Part shown: positions 8,925-18,656 of the stretch, piece after piece
How positions within the stretch are numbered: the first letter of the stretch is position 1
Layout of the letters: the number at the start of each line of letters is the position of its first letter
Assembly: GCA_002163975.1 (NCBI GenBank)
Contig: CP019636.1
Span: 5,087,501 to 5,151,500, forward strand
Direction: 5' to 3'
Length of the DNA: 64,000 nt
Source of the DNA: Nostocales cyanobacterium HT-58-2
Lineage (GTDB): Bacteria; Cyanobacteriota; Cyanobacteriia; Cyanobacteriales; Nostocaceae
The notes under the pieces: model-generated
Seen by the model: the letters and a program-made list of their open reading frames with translations, nothing else
What the model was told of the DNA's origin: nothing
The model's database searches: none
Made by a program: the position numbers and the translations under genes

Positions 8925-10279
8925 GACTGAGAACTCTTTTTACGCCACCCTGGTTTTACAACTTGACGAGCACGGGCAATGACTAGACAATCATCAGGGA
9001 CATCTTCTGTAATAGTAGAACCAGCTGCCACGTAGACATTATTGCCCAGTGCCAGAGGGGCAACTAAAACGCTATTGCTACCTGTGCCAGTGCTATTGCC
9101 TATAATGGTGCGGTGTTTCTTCACCCCGTCGTAGTTGGCAGTAATTGTACCTGCGCCAATATTGACGCGGCTTCCCGCAGTGGTATCACCTAAATAAGAC
9201 AGGTGTGCAACATTAGTACGCTCACCCAACTTGGTATTTTTCAATTCCACAAAATTTCCCACGCGACAAGCGACACCCACCTCTGCATGACCGCGTAAAT
9301 GAGCATAGGGACCAACTTGGGTTCCGGTATGCACGATGCTATCTTTCACAACTGAATACAACACCGTGACATTTTCACCTATTTGGCTATTTTCAATGAA
9401 ACTTCCTGGTCCGATGCGACTTCCCGTGTGAATAACTGTATCGCCCCGTAAGTGAGTTTGGGGTTCGATAATGACATCGGGCTGTATTTCTACAGTGTCA
9501 TCAATTGTAATACTGGCTGGGTCAATGAGAGTGACACCCGCGCTCATCCATTTTTCTTTGACTCGCTTTTGCAAAATCTCGTATGCTGTCGCCAGTTGCA
9601 AGCGGTCATTGATGCCAAGAATTTCTTGGTCATCTTGAAGATCTACAGCCATAACTGGTTTCAATGAACTCACAGCATCCGTCAGGTAATATTCTTTTTG
9701 AGAGTTATTTGCTTGTAAGTGAGGCAGAACTTTTGCCAAATCTTGCCAACGGAAGCAGTAAATCCCGGCATTAATCCGGTTATTTTCTTTTTGAGCAGGT
9801 GTGCAATCTCGATCTTCTATGATTTGTTGGACAATATTTTCACTGTTACAAAAAACGCGTCCGTAGCCTTTAGGGTTAGCCAAGTGTGCGGTGAGGATGG
9901 TGGCAGCGTTTTGGTGTTCTTGGTGAGTTTGCAACAGATTTTTCAAAGTTTCTGTGCGTAGCAAAGGGACATCGCCGTATAACACGAGCAAATCGCCTGT
10001 GTAGCCCTCCAGGTGTGGGAGTAATTGCTGGATAGCATGACCTGTTCCCAGTTGCACAGCCTGTTCGACAAACTCCACATTTGGTAAAGGCTGCATGGCT
10101 GCTTTAACTTCTTGCGCTTGATACCCAACAATCACCATTTGCCGAGTGGGCGATAGCGGTTTTACACTGTGAATAACCCGTTCAATAAGCGATCGCCCAC
10201 CCAAAGAATGTAAAACCTTGGGCAGGTTTGATTTCATGCGTGTCCCACGTCCCGCCGCCAGAATTGCTACAACTACCAT
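8921..10279 (-). CDS. glmU: Bifunctional N-acetylglucosamine-1-P uridyltransferase / glucosamine-1-P acetyltransferase
   Basis: Makes UDP-GlcNAc for peptidoglycan. The N-terminal uridyltransferase (1-~230) shows AILAAGRGTRMKSNLPKVLH, the QLGTGHA loop, and VLYGDVPLL. The C-terminal left-handed beta-helix (about 250-435) has hexapeptide repeats such as IGPGSFIENSQIGENV and the acetyltransferase segment NFVELKNTKLG...HLSYLGDTTAG, NIGAGTITANYDGVKKH. Length of 452 residues is normal for GlmU and no insertion is apparent. Confidence 0.97.
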   Translation of the reverse strand: MVVVAILAAGRGTRMKSNLPKVLHSLGGRSLIERVIHSVKPLSPTRQMVIVGYQAQEVKAAMQPLPNVEFVEQAVQLGTGHAIQQLLPHLEGYTGDLLVLYGDVPLLRTETLKNLLQTHQEHQNAATILTAHLANPKGYGRVFCNSENIVQQIIEDRDCTPAQKENNRINAGIYCFRWQDLAKVLPHLQANNSQKEYYLTDAVSSLKPVMAVDLQDDQEILGINDRLQLATAYEILQKRVKEKWMSAGVTLIDPASITIDDTVEIQPDVIIEPQTHLRGDTVIHTGSRIGPGSFIENSQIGENVTVLYSVVKDSIVHTGTQVGPYAHLRGHAEVGVACRVGNFVELKNTKLGERTNVAHLSYLGDTTAGSRVNIGAGTITANYDGVKKHRTIIGNSTGTGSNSVLVAPLALGNNVYVAAGSTITEDVPDDCLVIARARQVVKPGWRKKSSQS

Positions 10280-10380
10280 AATTTAGTGATCAGTGAATTG
10301 CTTTGAATGCGCCTGCCAATAGAGTGTAGGCTCAATTTATACTAACTAATCATCGCACTCAAAACCTAACTAGCTTATGA

Positions 10381-11460
10381 CTAGCAATCTTCAAAAGAGG
10401 AAATAAACTCTAGAAACTGCTGCATCAGTTTCGGATTGCGCCATCTTCTATCTGTTTCTTCCACCATAATGGCGAGGGCTTCTTCTAGTGAGAAAGCTCT
10501 TTTGTAGGGTCTTTCACTGGTAAGAGCATCAAAAATATCAATGATTTGAAAGACTTGCGCTAGGTAGGGAATATCATCGCCCTTAAGACCATCAGGGTAG
10601 CCTGAACCGTCCCAACGCTCATGGTGGTGACGGATAATGGGAAGAACACCCCGCATACTGCGCAATTGCTGGCAGATTCTTTCTCCAATCAAAACATGCT
10701 GCTTCATAATTTCCCACTCTTCGGCAGTGAATTTACCAGTTTTGAGCAGTACAGCATCTGGAATGCCTACTTTACCGATGTCATGGAGATAAGCACCCCA
10801 CATCAAATCCCGTGCCTGGTTGCGTGTGAGATTGAGATATTCACCAAAAGCTTTGCCCAACTTGACAAGTCGTTCGCAGTGGTTGCCCGTATTGGCGTCA
10901 CGACTCTCAATTGCCCTAGCTATGGAAAACAGCACTTGTTCAGCGTGCTCTAAGTCTTCATTCAACCGCTTTTGCTGTACTAACGATTTGACCCGCGCCG
11001 CCAACTCCACACGGTCGAAGGGTTTGGTGAGGAAATCATCCGCCCCAGTTTCAATTCCTCGAATGCGCGATCGCCTGTCATTTAAAGCAGTTAGGAAAAT
11101 TATTGGGATAAGTCTGGTCTGTTCATTCTGCTTTAGCAATTGGCACACTTCAAATCCATTCATTTTCGGCATCATCACATCCAGTAGAATCAGATCTGGT
11201 GATTTCTGTGCTACCAATTCAACAGCAGTCAAACCATTGTCTGCTTCAAAGACTTCGTAACCTTCTATTGCTAAAAGGGCGACAGCAGTCATCCGACTGG
11301 CTGCATGGTCATCCACTATCAAAATTTTCAACGCATCAGCATCAGAGCAATTCACTGTCAGACCTTGGGTTTGTACAGTCTTAGAGACGAATAAATTCTG
11401 AACAGAATTCACAAGAGGGTTTATCAAGCAATCATCAGCTTCAGTCTCTTTTTGCATCAT
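10381..11460 (-). CDS. Response regulator with HD-GYP phosphodiesterase domain
   Basis: The receiver domain (about 45-160) shows ILIVDDH, the phospho-acceptor in LILLDVMMPKMNGFEV, and the conserved FLTK. The HD-GYP domain follows (about 175-345), with SRDANTGNHCERL, YLHDIGKVGIPDAVLLK, HHHERWDGSGYPDGLKG (GYP intact) and DIFDALTSERPYK. It should hydrolyse cyclic di-GMP in response to phosphorylation by an unlinked histidine kinase; none is encoded in the window. Residues 1-44 are a non-conserved N-terminal extension. Confidence 0.93.
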   Translation of the reverse strand: MMQKETEADDCLINPLVNSVQNLFVSKTVQTQGLTVNCSDADALKILIVDDHAASRMTAVALLAIEGYEVFEADNGLTAVELVAQKSPDLILLDVMMPKMNGFEVCQLLKQNEQTRLIPIIFLTALNDRRSRIRGIETGADDFLTKPFDRVELAARVKSLVQQKRLNEDLEHAEQVLFSIARAIESRDANTGNHCERLVKLGKAFGEYLNLTRNQARDLMWGAYLHDIGKVGIPDAVLLKTGKFTAEEWEIMKQHVLIGERICQQLRSMRGVLPIIRHHHERWDGSGYPDGLKGDDIPYLAQVFQIIDIFDALTSERPYKRAFSLEEALAIMVEETDRRWRNPKLMQQFLEFISSFEDC

Positions 11461-12056
11461 GCCTCCATGGCTAAACCCAAGGAATGACTTTCTGTATTCT
11501 TGTTTCCTAAACCATTGTTTGAATGAATAAGGTTAACTCTAGAGCCGATAGACTTGTTTTTCCCTTGAACCACAAGTGCACTCCTGTTGAAACACAGTTC
11601 ATAGTCACAGCTATCAATGATCAAATCAGGATTTGACCTTGTGTTTTGCTGTGTATTTTCAAGATTTTGTACAAAAATGTGCTATTTATTATGCATAATA
11701 TTAAGTTTTTTCTACACTTTTAGCATTAAAAATTTTACTGCCATTCTTTCCTTCCTTTATTTTCAGTATGATTGAGCACTGCAAATATGAAATCGGTTTT
11801 TTTACGGAATTTTCTTAACATTTTATCCAAGACAATGTTGAACTAATGCAGTTTATCTCAACGTTGGGTTTCTTTAGTTTAATTTTTTGATTTTGGGCTC
11901 GCCTAGTTACACATTTTTCTCACTCTATTTATGGCAATTATCAAACTACGCTCACTTCTCAATAGCAGTGCTCACTTGCTCTAGATGTTAGTGATATGAA
12001 TCACAAAAAGTCACTATCTAGCATTTTACTATACATCAAATACACAGTAAAAAACA
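11461..12056. other. Gene-free spacer, AT-rich
   Basis: About 600 bases upstream of the HD-GYP gene and downstream of the mnmD-like gene. It is AT-rich with many short T-runs. A bulged inverted repeat, CTAGAT..AGTGA (11981-11994) against TCACTATCTAG (12011-12021), is the only structure noted. No coding ORF is supported. Confidence 0.4.
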
Positions 12057-13025
12057 TTACATTGTTTCTATTGAACTCGTCGATAGCCATCTTTTTCGCC
12101 AATGAGAGGTAGGCTCTAAGGAAGAAGCTTGTTGCTCCTGTTTTCGTCGGTTCAAAATCACATCAGCATTGTCAGATAATTGTGGATCACGGTAGGGAAC
12201 AGCAGCACGCGTGAGTAAATGTTCCTGTTCAGCCTGAGAAAGTGGCGGTAGTGAAGACGCAAACACAGAAGAAGCAGGGTGCTGGGTGCTGGGGAGAGAG
12301 TGATTGTCCATTAACCCTTCCTCTACTTCTTCCCCCACTCCTCTATGTCCGGCGACCGTACCAGGTGTTTTTCTTCCCACTGGTGATGTAGAACCGATTT
12401 GTAGTCCAGCTGCCAAAAGTGCCGTACGTACAGCAGCAGCACACGAGTAAGTGGCGAGTAAGCCACACGTATCTAAACAAAGAGAAAGTTGTTTGATAAA
12501 TTCCACAGTCCATAATTGAGGACAATGAGGCGGTGAAAACGGATCAAGAAAAATGGCATCAGCTTTAAAACCTAACTGGTTGACAAACCTAATTGAGTCT
12601 CTCGCATCACCAATTAACAGAGTCGCTTTGAGACGGTCTTGCTGTACTTGATGCTCAAAGGCTAACTGAGTCAAAATTTCGGTGTATTCGTATCCCCAAT
12701 TGTCGAATAAGTGATGAGTGATCGCTGCTTGTGGTACAGATGTATTTAGTTCTAAACCAATGACTTCTACATAACAATTAGGATTAACTGCCCAAATTGT
12801 TTGTAATGCAGCTGCTGTGTTGTATCCAAGACCATAGCAAACATCTAATAGCCGCAACTTTGGGTTGTTAGCTTTTAATGGCAGTTGAGTCGGACTAGCA
12901 AACTTCAGAAAACTCTCCTGACGCGCTCCAAAGTGACTGTGAAACGACTCACCAAACTCATGGGAAAAAAAAGTGAATGAGCCATCTGCTGTGATCTCAG
13001 GTGTAAAATGGTCTATGTTTGACAT
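12057..13025 (-). CDS. MnmD-like tRNA methyltransferase (DUF752), with internal repeat insertion
   Basis: Resembles the methyltransferase half of MnmC, which methylates the nm5U34 wobble base of tRNA; the FAD oxidase half is absent, as in stand-alone MnmD. The chosen ATG at 13025 begins MSNIDHFTPEITADGSFTFF. Visible motifs are GESFHSHFGARQES, the SAM-binding LRLLDVCYGLGYNTAAA, VIGLELN, and AIFLDPFSPP. Between TPGTVA and LPPLSQAEQEHLLTRAAVPYRDP lie 33 residues (12252-12350) of repeat-like composition (GVGEEVEEGL, STQHPASS) that appear foreign to the fold. Confidence 0.85.
   Translation of the reverse strand: MSNIDHFTPEITADGSFTFFSHEFGESFHSHFGARQESFLKFASPTQLPLKANNPKLRLLDVCYGLGYNTAAALQTIWAVNPNCYVEVIGLELNTSVPQAAITHHLFDNWGYEYTEILTQLAFEHQVQQDRLKATLLIGDARDSIRFVNQLGFKADAIFLDPFSPPHCPQLWTVEFIKQLSLCLDTCGLLATYSCAAAVRTALLAAGLQIGSTSPVGRKTPGTVAGHRGVGEEVEEGLMDNHSLPSTQHPASSVFASSLPPLSQAEQEHLLTRAAVPYRDPQLSDNADVILNRRKQEQQASSLEPTSHWRKRWLSTSSIETM
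12252..12350. repeat. In-frame intergenic-type repeat inside the mnmD-like gene
   Basis: Ninety-nine bases (33 codons) including GCAGGGTGCTGGGTGCTGGG and CTTCCTCTACTTCTTCCCCC, sequence of the low-complexity kind common between cyanobacterial genes. It keeps the frame and falls between conserved blocks of the methyltransferase. Boundaries are approximate. Confidence 0.6.
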
Positions 13026-13095
13026 AATCATAAAACACATTAAGACAACAACTAACAACTAACAGATAACCATCACCAATTACCAATTTAAATTT

Positions 13096-13917
13096 ATGAC
13101 CGACAGCCCTTTCGTTGTTTCTTGTGAGTGGCTATTTGAACATCTTGATGACCCGCAAGTTGTGATAGTGGATTGTCGCTTTTCTCTGGCAGATCCACAC
13201 CTGGGACGACAGCAATATCAAGAAAATCACGTCAGTGGAGCATATTACTTAGACTTGAACCAAGACCTCTCCAGTCCGGTAGGAGAACATGGAGGAAGAC
13301 ATCCATTACCTAACCCGATTGAGTTAGCTAGAAAGTTATCAGCAATAGGGGTGAATTCTCAAAAAACCCTAGTTGTTGCTTATGATGACTCCCGCTTTGC
13401 TTTTGCATCCCGGTTGTGGTGGCTGTTACGTTATCTCGGACACGAGCAAGTGGCGGTGCTAGATGGAGGGTTTTCTGCTTGGAAAAAAGCTGGGTATCCC
13501 ACGACAAATGTGATTCCTGAACCAGGAATAGGTGCTGATTTTGTCTCTAACATACAACCACAAATGGTAGTGGATATTCAAGCCGTGAAAAATCGGAAAG
13601 ATTCACAAGAGGTCGCGTTGGTTGATTCACGAGAGAGCGATCGCTATTTAGGCATCAGGGAACCAATTGATAAAATAGCTGGTCATATTCCTGGAGCAGT
13701 GAACTATCCCTGGCAGGAAGTGACAAATTCCGCAGGTTATATACTTCCACAACAGGAGCAACGCGATCGGTGGTCAGAATTGGAAAATGCCAAAGAAATT
13801 TTTGTTTATTGCGGTTCTGGTGTTACGGCTTGTGTAAATTTACTCTCCTTAGAATTGGCAGGTATTCACACAGGTAAACTTTATGCTGGAAGTTGGAGTG
13901 ACTGGATTAGTTATTAA
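13096..13917 (+). CDS. Sulfurtransferase, two rhodanese domains
   Basis: Transfers sulfane sulfur from thiosulfate or 3-mercaptopyruvate to thiol acceptors. Two rhodanese modules are seen: an inactive N-terminal one (VIVDCRFSLADPHLGRQQY, DDSRFAFASRLWWLLR) and a catalytic C-terminal one (VALVDSRESDRYLG, HIPGAVNYPW). The active-site loop CGSGVTAC has the catalytic Cys near residue 239; the GSGVTA form is more typical of mercaptopyruvate sulfurtransferase than of thiosulfate:cyanide enzymes. It is divergent from the mnmD-like gene with about 70 bases between. Confidence 0.92.
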   Translation: MTDSPFVVSCEWLFEHLDDPQVVIVDCRFSLADPHLGRQQYQENHVSGAYYLDLNQDLSSPVGEHGGRHPLPNPIELARKLSAIGVNSQKTLVVAYDDSRFAFASRLWWLLRYLGHEQVAVLDGGFSAWKKAGYPTTNVIPEPGIGADFVSNIQPQMVVDIQAVKNRKDSQEVALVDSRESDRYLGIREPIDKIAGHIPGAVNYPWQEVTNSAGYILPQQEQRDRWSELENAKEIFVYCGSGVTACVNLLSLELAGIHTGKLYAGSWSDWISY

Positions 13918-14030
13918 TGTGGCAGAGGTGACAAAATAATCTGGATGTGCCGGACAAGTTAGACGACCATAATATGCTGAATGTGCCTCCTCACAACCTT
14001 TGAAGATATACTATTCAGGCATTGGGTGCG

Positions 14031-14681
14031 ATGAACCGGAGAAGTCAACTCAAATCGGTATTTGTTAAATCTCTTAGTTACCTAACCCTGGGTTTGTTAA
14101 CCATCACTGGTGCATTACCCATGGTCCTGGCTGAAACTATATATCCACAGCAACCACAAAGATTGGCGCAATTATCAGACAGGGAGGAGCAAGAGCGATC
14201 GCGCCTTGTTCAAGAAGCAAATACCTCATATCAACAGGGAAACTTTGCAGCTGCAGAGGAAAATTTGCGTCAGTTGATTAAGAAGTTCCCCAAAGATGCT
14301 TTTGGACACTATCAACTGGGAAATGTCCTTTATCAACAAGGCAAAGCTGAAGAAGCAATTGGTGAGTACAAACAAGCGCTTCGTCTCAATTCAAGCTATG
14401 CTCTTGCTCATAATGCAATGGGCATTGCTCTTGCTAGCCAAGGTCGCTGGGAAGAAGCTATTGCAGAGTATCAAAATGCACTAAAAATTAATCCTGAATA
14501 TGCTGATGCACTAGCAAGTTTAGGACAAGCACTGTGGCAGCAGGGCAACCGTGCGGAGGCGTTGGCATCTTTAGAAAAAGCAGTGAGTATCTTCAAAGCA
14601 CAGGATAGACCCGATAAAGCCAACCGAGTTGAACAGCTTTTGCAAAAAATGAAGGCAACTGACGACCCTTCTGTATCGTGA
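14031..14681 (+). CDS. Exported TPR-repeat protein
   Basis: Started at the ATG at 14031 (a TTG at 14022 is in frame). A signal peptide-like N-terminus (basic MNRRSQLKS, then hydrophobic YLTLGLLTITGALPMVLAE) precedes about four tetratricopeptide repeats from residue ~65 (ANTSYQQGNFAAAEENLRQL, GHYQLGNVLYQQGKAEEAIG, AHNAMGIALASQGRWEEAIA, ALASLGQALWQQGNRAEALA). It probably acts as a periplasmic scaffold. The following gene, 23 bases downstream, encodes a second TPR protein, suggesting an operon. Confidence 0.85.
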   Translation: MNRRSQLKSVFVKSLSYLTLGLLTITGALPMVLAETIYPQQPQRLAQLSDREEQERSRLVQEANTSYQQGNFAAAEENLRQLIKKFPKDAFGHYQLGNVLYQQGKAEEAIGEYKQALRLNSSYALAHNAMGIALASQGRWEEAIAEYQNALKINPEYADALASLGQALWQQGNRAEALASLEKAVSIFKAQDRPDKANRVEQLLQKMKATDDPSVS

Positions 14682-14704
14682 CATGAAGTACAAGGAAGTT
14701 CAAA

Positions 14705-15412
14705 ATGAAGGTGTTAAAACTAGCAAAAGCAAAGATAACTCATGGAATTTATGTATGTTTCTTTTTGACTTTTGCTTTCAATACACCTACAGCTAGTGCT
14801 GTCAACAAAGCTGGTGACTATCGACAATTAGGGCTTTTCTATCGTCAACAAGGGCGATATCCTGAAGCTATTGCCGCAATGGAAAAATCTGTAGAACTCG
14901 AACCCAAGAATCTTTCGGGACGAGTCAATTTAGGTTGGACATTACATTTAGCAGGAAAAGAGCAACAAGCAGCACAATCTCTATGGCAAGCAATATATCA
15001 AAAGCCGACATTTGTTCCTGCTTATAATGCTTTGGGAATTGTTTATCTCGTTGATGGTAACTTAACAGCGGCTGTACTGGTTCATACTTGGGCAGCAATT
15101 CTCAAGACAGATAATGAAATTGCATATTTCAACTTGAGTTTAGCACTGCATCGGTTACAAATTTATAATTTAGCAATTACAACTGCCAACCGTGCCGCTT
15201 TTCTTGAACCCAATAATCCTCACCCATTAGTTGCGAGTGCGATCGCATACTGGGATAGTGGTGACAAAGATAGTGCTAAAAAAGTTTATACCAAGGCTAT
15301 GAGCTTAGATTCTAGGTATAGTGATAAAACTTTTTTAAGTCATCTCAAACAAGCTGCTTTTAGCCCAGAGCAAATAAAAAAGACAGAGGAAATTCTATCC
15401 AACAGAGTCTAG
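14705..15412 (+). CDS. Exported TPR-repeat protein
   Basis: Preceded by AAGGAAG ribosome binding site. The N-terminus is signal-like (ITHGIYVCFFLTFAFNTPTASA). TPR-like repeats follow from about residue 40 (YRQLGLFYRQQGRYPEAIAA, NLGWTLHLAGKEQQAAQSLW, NALGIVYLVDGNLTAA, FNLSLALHRLQIYNLAITTA, ASAIAYWDSGDKDSAKKVYT). It probably shares a transcript and a protein-interaction role in the cell envelope with the upstream TPR gene. Specific partner unknown. Confidence 0.83.
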   Translation: MKVLKLAKAKITHGIYVCFFLTFAFNTPTASAVNKAGDYRQLGLFYRQQGRYPEAIAAMEKSVELEPKNLSGRVNLGWTLHLAGKEQQAAQSLWQAIYQKPTFVPAYNALGIVYLVDGNLTAAVLVHTWAAILKTDNEIAYFNLSLALHRLQIYNLAITTANRAAFLEPNNPHPLVASAIAYWDSGDKDSAKKVYTKAMSLDSRYSDKTFLSHLKQAAFSPEQIKKTEEILSNRV

Positions 15413-15446
15413 TGATTATTGAATTTTTTCAAATTAGAAAACAAGT

Positions 15447-17051
15447 CTAATGAGCAACAGTACCACCTGTCGCCTTTACTTTTTTCAAGAATAAAATAGC
15501 AATACCACTCAGTAACAAGGCAATTCCAATAAAGTAGAAACAATCGTTAAAAGCATTTACGAAAGCCTCACGACGTACAATATTATCGATAGCTTTTATC
15601 GCCTGGTCTTGTGCTGTACTCAAATCAGAACCACGACTGACAAAATATTGTGTTAATTGGTTAAGTCTCTCTTGAGTGGCTGGACTATATAAAGAGATAG
15701 ACTCTCCCAGTCGATTCGAGTGAAATTGCTCTCTATTAGTTAACAAAGTAGCTAATGCTGCAATTCCTATAGAACCGCCCATATTACGCATCATATTAAA
15801 TAAACCACTTGCTGATCCTGCTTCTTTTGGGTTCAATCCAGCAGTAGCAATAGAGGTTAACGGCACCATAATGAGTGGTTGTCCCATAGCGCGAACAAGT
15901 TGTGACCATCGCAATTGCTCCAGTCCTGTTTGATAAGTCATTCCCGAATTCATAAATGCACTTATGGCAAATAAAGTGACACCCACCGCAACCATTAACC
16001 GCACATCAATTCGTTGCATCAATCTTGGAATAAAGGGAATAATAAATAATTGAGGAACTCCTGCCCAAATCAAAACTTCACCAATTTGTAGAGCATTATA
16101 TCCTTGAATTTGAGCTAGATACAGCGGCAAAATATAAATAGAACCGTACAATCCTATTCCCAAAGAAACATTGACAATACTCGCTAAACCAAAGTTACGA
16201 TACCGCAAAAGTCGCAAATTAATAAACGGTTGCCTACGAGTTAATTCAATCCAGAAAAATATCGTTATAAAGATTGCTGCTATAATGCTCAAGCGTACAA
16301 TTAATGCGGAACCAAACCAATCTTTGCGGCTACCTTCTTCTAAAACAACTTGTAGGGAACCTAATCCAATTGCCATTGAAAGAATGCCCCACCAATCGCC
16401 TTGTTTGAGCAATTGCAATTGGGGTTGGTCTCGCTTGATGCCGTACCAAATTCCAGAGAGCATCAACACCCCTGGAATGACGTTTATATAAAAGTTGTAT
16501 TGCCAACCGAAATTTTCTGTTAACCATCCTCCTAGTGTTGGACCAATTGACGGTGCAAAAACTGCTGAAATGGCAAAAGCTGCTAATCCAATTGCTTGCT
16601 TGGATGGAGGTAAAGTTGTTAATACAATCGTCATAGCTGACGGTATTAAAACACCTCCAGTAAATCCTTGTAAGGCGCGAAAAAGAATCATAGAATTGAG
16701 ATTCCATGCCCAAGCACAGCAGATAGAAAAAAAGATAAATAAGGCGGTATTAACTAACAAATAACGTTGTAGAGAAAATACCCGCGATAACCATCCCGTT
16801 AACGGAATGACTACAATTTCCGCCACCAAATAAGCAGTGGAAATCCAAGAACCTTCTTCGAGAGTTGCCCCTAAAGACGCTTGAATGTCTTGTAGGGAAG
16901 CATTGGTTATCTGAATATCTAGGACTGCCATGAATGCGCCTAGCATACTTGCTAAAACGCCAATCCAAGTTCTAAGCGGCACTTTCTGATGAAAGGAAGA
17001 TTGGCTAGAACCCTGATTACCTTGGTTGCCAACTGCATTTGTATTAGCCAC
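15447..17051 (-). CDS. DHA2-family MFS multidrug exporter, EmrB/QacA type
   Basis: A GTG at 17051, with GGAG six bases upstream, is a better start than the in-frame TTG at 17093. The protein has about 14 membrane helices, with the first at LASMLGAFMAVLDIQITNA and the characteristic WISTAYLVAEIVVIPLTGWL segment, then ILFRALQGFTGGVLIPSA and GPTLGGWLTENFGWQYNFYI. These match EmrB inner-membrane proton-drug antiporters, which work with a HlyD/EmrA periplasmic adaptor. Such an adaptor is encoded upstream in the same orientation. Substrate unknown. Confidence 0.92.
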   Translation of the reverse strand: MANTNAVGNQGNQGSSQSSFHQKVPLRTWIGVLASMLGAFMAVLDIQITNASLQDIQASLGATLEEGSWISTAYLVAEIVVIPLTGWLSRVFSLQRYLLVNTALFIFFSICCAWAWNLNSMILFRALQGFTGGVLIPSAMTIVLTTLPPSKQAIGLAAFAISAVFAPSIGPTLGGWLTENFGWQYNFYINVIPGVLMLSGIWYGIKRDQPQLQLLKQGDWWGILSMAIGLGSLQVVLEEGSRKDWFGSALIVRLSIIAAIFITIFFWIELTRRQPFINLRLLRYRNFGLASIVNVSLGIGLYGSIYILPLYLAQIQGYNALQIGEVLIWAGVPQLFIIPFIPRLMQRIDVRLMVAVGVTLFAISAFMNSGMTYQTGLEQLRWSQLVRAMGQPLIMVPLTSIATAGLNPKEAGSASGLFNMMRNMGGSIGIAALATLLTNREQFHSNRLGESISLYSPATQERLNQLTQYFVSRGSDLSTAQDQAIKAIDNIVRREAFVNAFNDCFYFIGIALLLSGIAILFLKKVKATGGTVAH

Positions 17052-17209
17052 AGAAGACTCCGGGTGTTGAAATAGAGATATTTTTATTTTCAACTCTAAC
17101 GGTAAAAAAATTGGTAGAGACTGGTAAAGTCTTGCGGTTACTCAGCCCAAAATAATTGGCAAAACTAGGAATGACAGACGTTGTTTGGAAGTAACCCCAG
17201 GTTGTTGAA

Positions 17210-18487
17210 CTAGTGTTTAACACTGGATAAGATACCCTTTTCAACAAAAATTGGATGCACCAACTGTCTTAAAGCAGGTAACTGTCTGGAAAAATACACA
17301 GAGCCTAAAATGCAAATTATCCCATCAATAATTAAAGTGAAAGGAGCACCAATTTGACGAGCTAATGCACCTGCTACTAAATTCCCAATGGGTATCGTTC
17401 CCAAAAATGACATTGTATATAAGCTCATTACCCGTCCGCGTTTGTCCTCCTCAACAATTGTTTGTAAAACTGTGTTGCCACTAGCAATTTGGATAATTGT
17501 CCCCAAACCAATAAACAACATTGTTAACAAAGAAAGTGGAAGTAAACGAGACAAGGCAAAGAAAATTAAACCAATTCCTAAAACTGCTGGACCTAAGACA
17601 ATTAATCTACCTAATCCTACTACTGTTTGCCGTGTCGCTAAATAAATTCCACCAGCTAAAGCTCCGACTCCCGAAGCAGCCATCAAAAATCCTAAAGTTT
17701 CTGCGCCACCTTTAAGAATTTCTTCTGCAAAAACCGGAACAAGAATGGTGTATTGCATACCGAAAAAGCTAACTAAGGCTGATAGTAATAGGATTGACCG
17801 AATCGGTGGAAAGCCAAAGGCATACACAAATCCTTCTTTGATTCTTTGCAAAGGATTATCGTTAGTAACAGTAGTTCTCCAAGGCTTAATTTTCATTGCC
17901 AGTAAAGCAATAATCACAGCAATGTAGCTTAAACCATCAATGAGAAAACAGTAAGCTGTGCCGACTCTAGCAATCAGTAAACCACCAATAGCAGGTCCAA
18001 CTAATCGTGCCCCATTGAACATGGTTGAGTTAATAGCAATGGCATTTGCTAAATCGTCTCTGCGTTCCACTAACTCTGGCACAAATGCTTGCCGCGCTGG
18101 CGCATCAAAAGCATTAATAAATCCTTGAAACAAACTTAAAGCAATGATGTGCCAAATCTGAATCATACCAGTAAACGTCAACACTGCTAGTGCTAACGAC
18201 TGAATCATTGCCAGTATTTGTGTAGCAATTATGGTACGATGACGGGAAAATCTATCAACAAATAACCCACCAAAGGGAGTCAAAAAAAAGCTAGGAATTT
18301 GACTGGTAAATCCCACAATTCCCAACATAAATGGCGAGTTTGTTAAGCCATAAACAAGCCAAATAGTAGCAATTTGCGTCATCCAAGACCCGATTAGAGA
18401 AATGCCTTGTCCAGCAAAAAATAGTTGGTAATTTCTTGACCTTAATGCTGGTAAGAGTGGTCTTTTTCTAGTAGCTTGTGCTTTCAT
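17210..18487 (-). CDS. MFS transporter of the EntS/MFS_3 type
   Basis: A 425-residue, roughly 12-helix transporter. The N-terminus (LLPALRSRNYQLFFAGQGIS, LIGSWMTQIATIWLVYGLT) and PSFFLTPFGGLFVDRFSRHR are the typical signatures of the EntS-like MFS_3 group, members of which export siderophores or drugs. It sits between the EmrB-type and EmrA-type genes, all on the same strand, suggesting a shared efflux operon with two pumps. Substrate unknown. Confidence 0.88.
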   Translation of the reverse strand: MKAQATRKRPLLPALRSRNYQLFFAGQGISLIGSWMTQIATIWLVYGLTNSPFMLGIVGFTSQIPSFFLTPFGGLFVDRFSRHRTIIATQILAMIQSLALAVLTFTGMIQIWHIIALSLFQGFINAFDAPARQAFVPELVERRDDLANAIAINSTMFNGARLVGPAIGGLLIARVGTAYCFLIDGLSYIAVIIALLAMKIKPWRTTVTNDNPLQRIKEGFVYAFGFPPIRSILLLSALVSFFGMQYTILVPVFAEEILKGGAETLGFLMAASGVGALAGGIYLATRQTVVGLGRLIVLGPAVLGIGLIFFALSRLLPLSLLTMLFIGLGTIIQIASGNTVLQTIVEEDKRGRVMSLYTMSFLGTIPIGNLVAGALARQIGAPFTLIIDGIICILGSVYFSRQLPALRQLVHPIFVEKGILSSVKH

Positions 18488-18540
18488 GAAAGCCTTACTT
18501 TATACCAATTTGATATCTCCTTTCATAGATATCATCAGAC

Positions 18541-18600
18541 TTCACACCCAACCCCTCTCTACAGGCTGAGAGGGATACCATTGCTTTTGGAGGAGGTTTT
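18541..18600. repeat. CCCTCTC...GAGAGGG intergenic hairpin repeat
   Basis: CCCTCT and AGAGGG are inverted around a short loop in the space between the MFS_3 gene and the upstream hlyD-family gene. The same theme occurs near 4930 and 24170-24250. It may be a processing or attenuation hairpin within the operon. Confidence 0.35.
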
Positions 18601-18656
18601 GAGCAAGAAATGCCGGGTATTCAATCAGATGTTCTCTGTTGTGTGATTCTCTGCTA

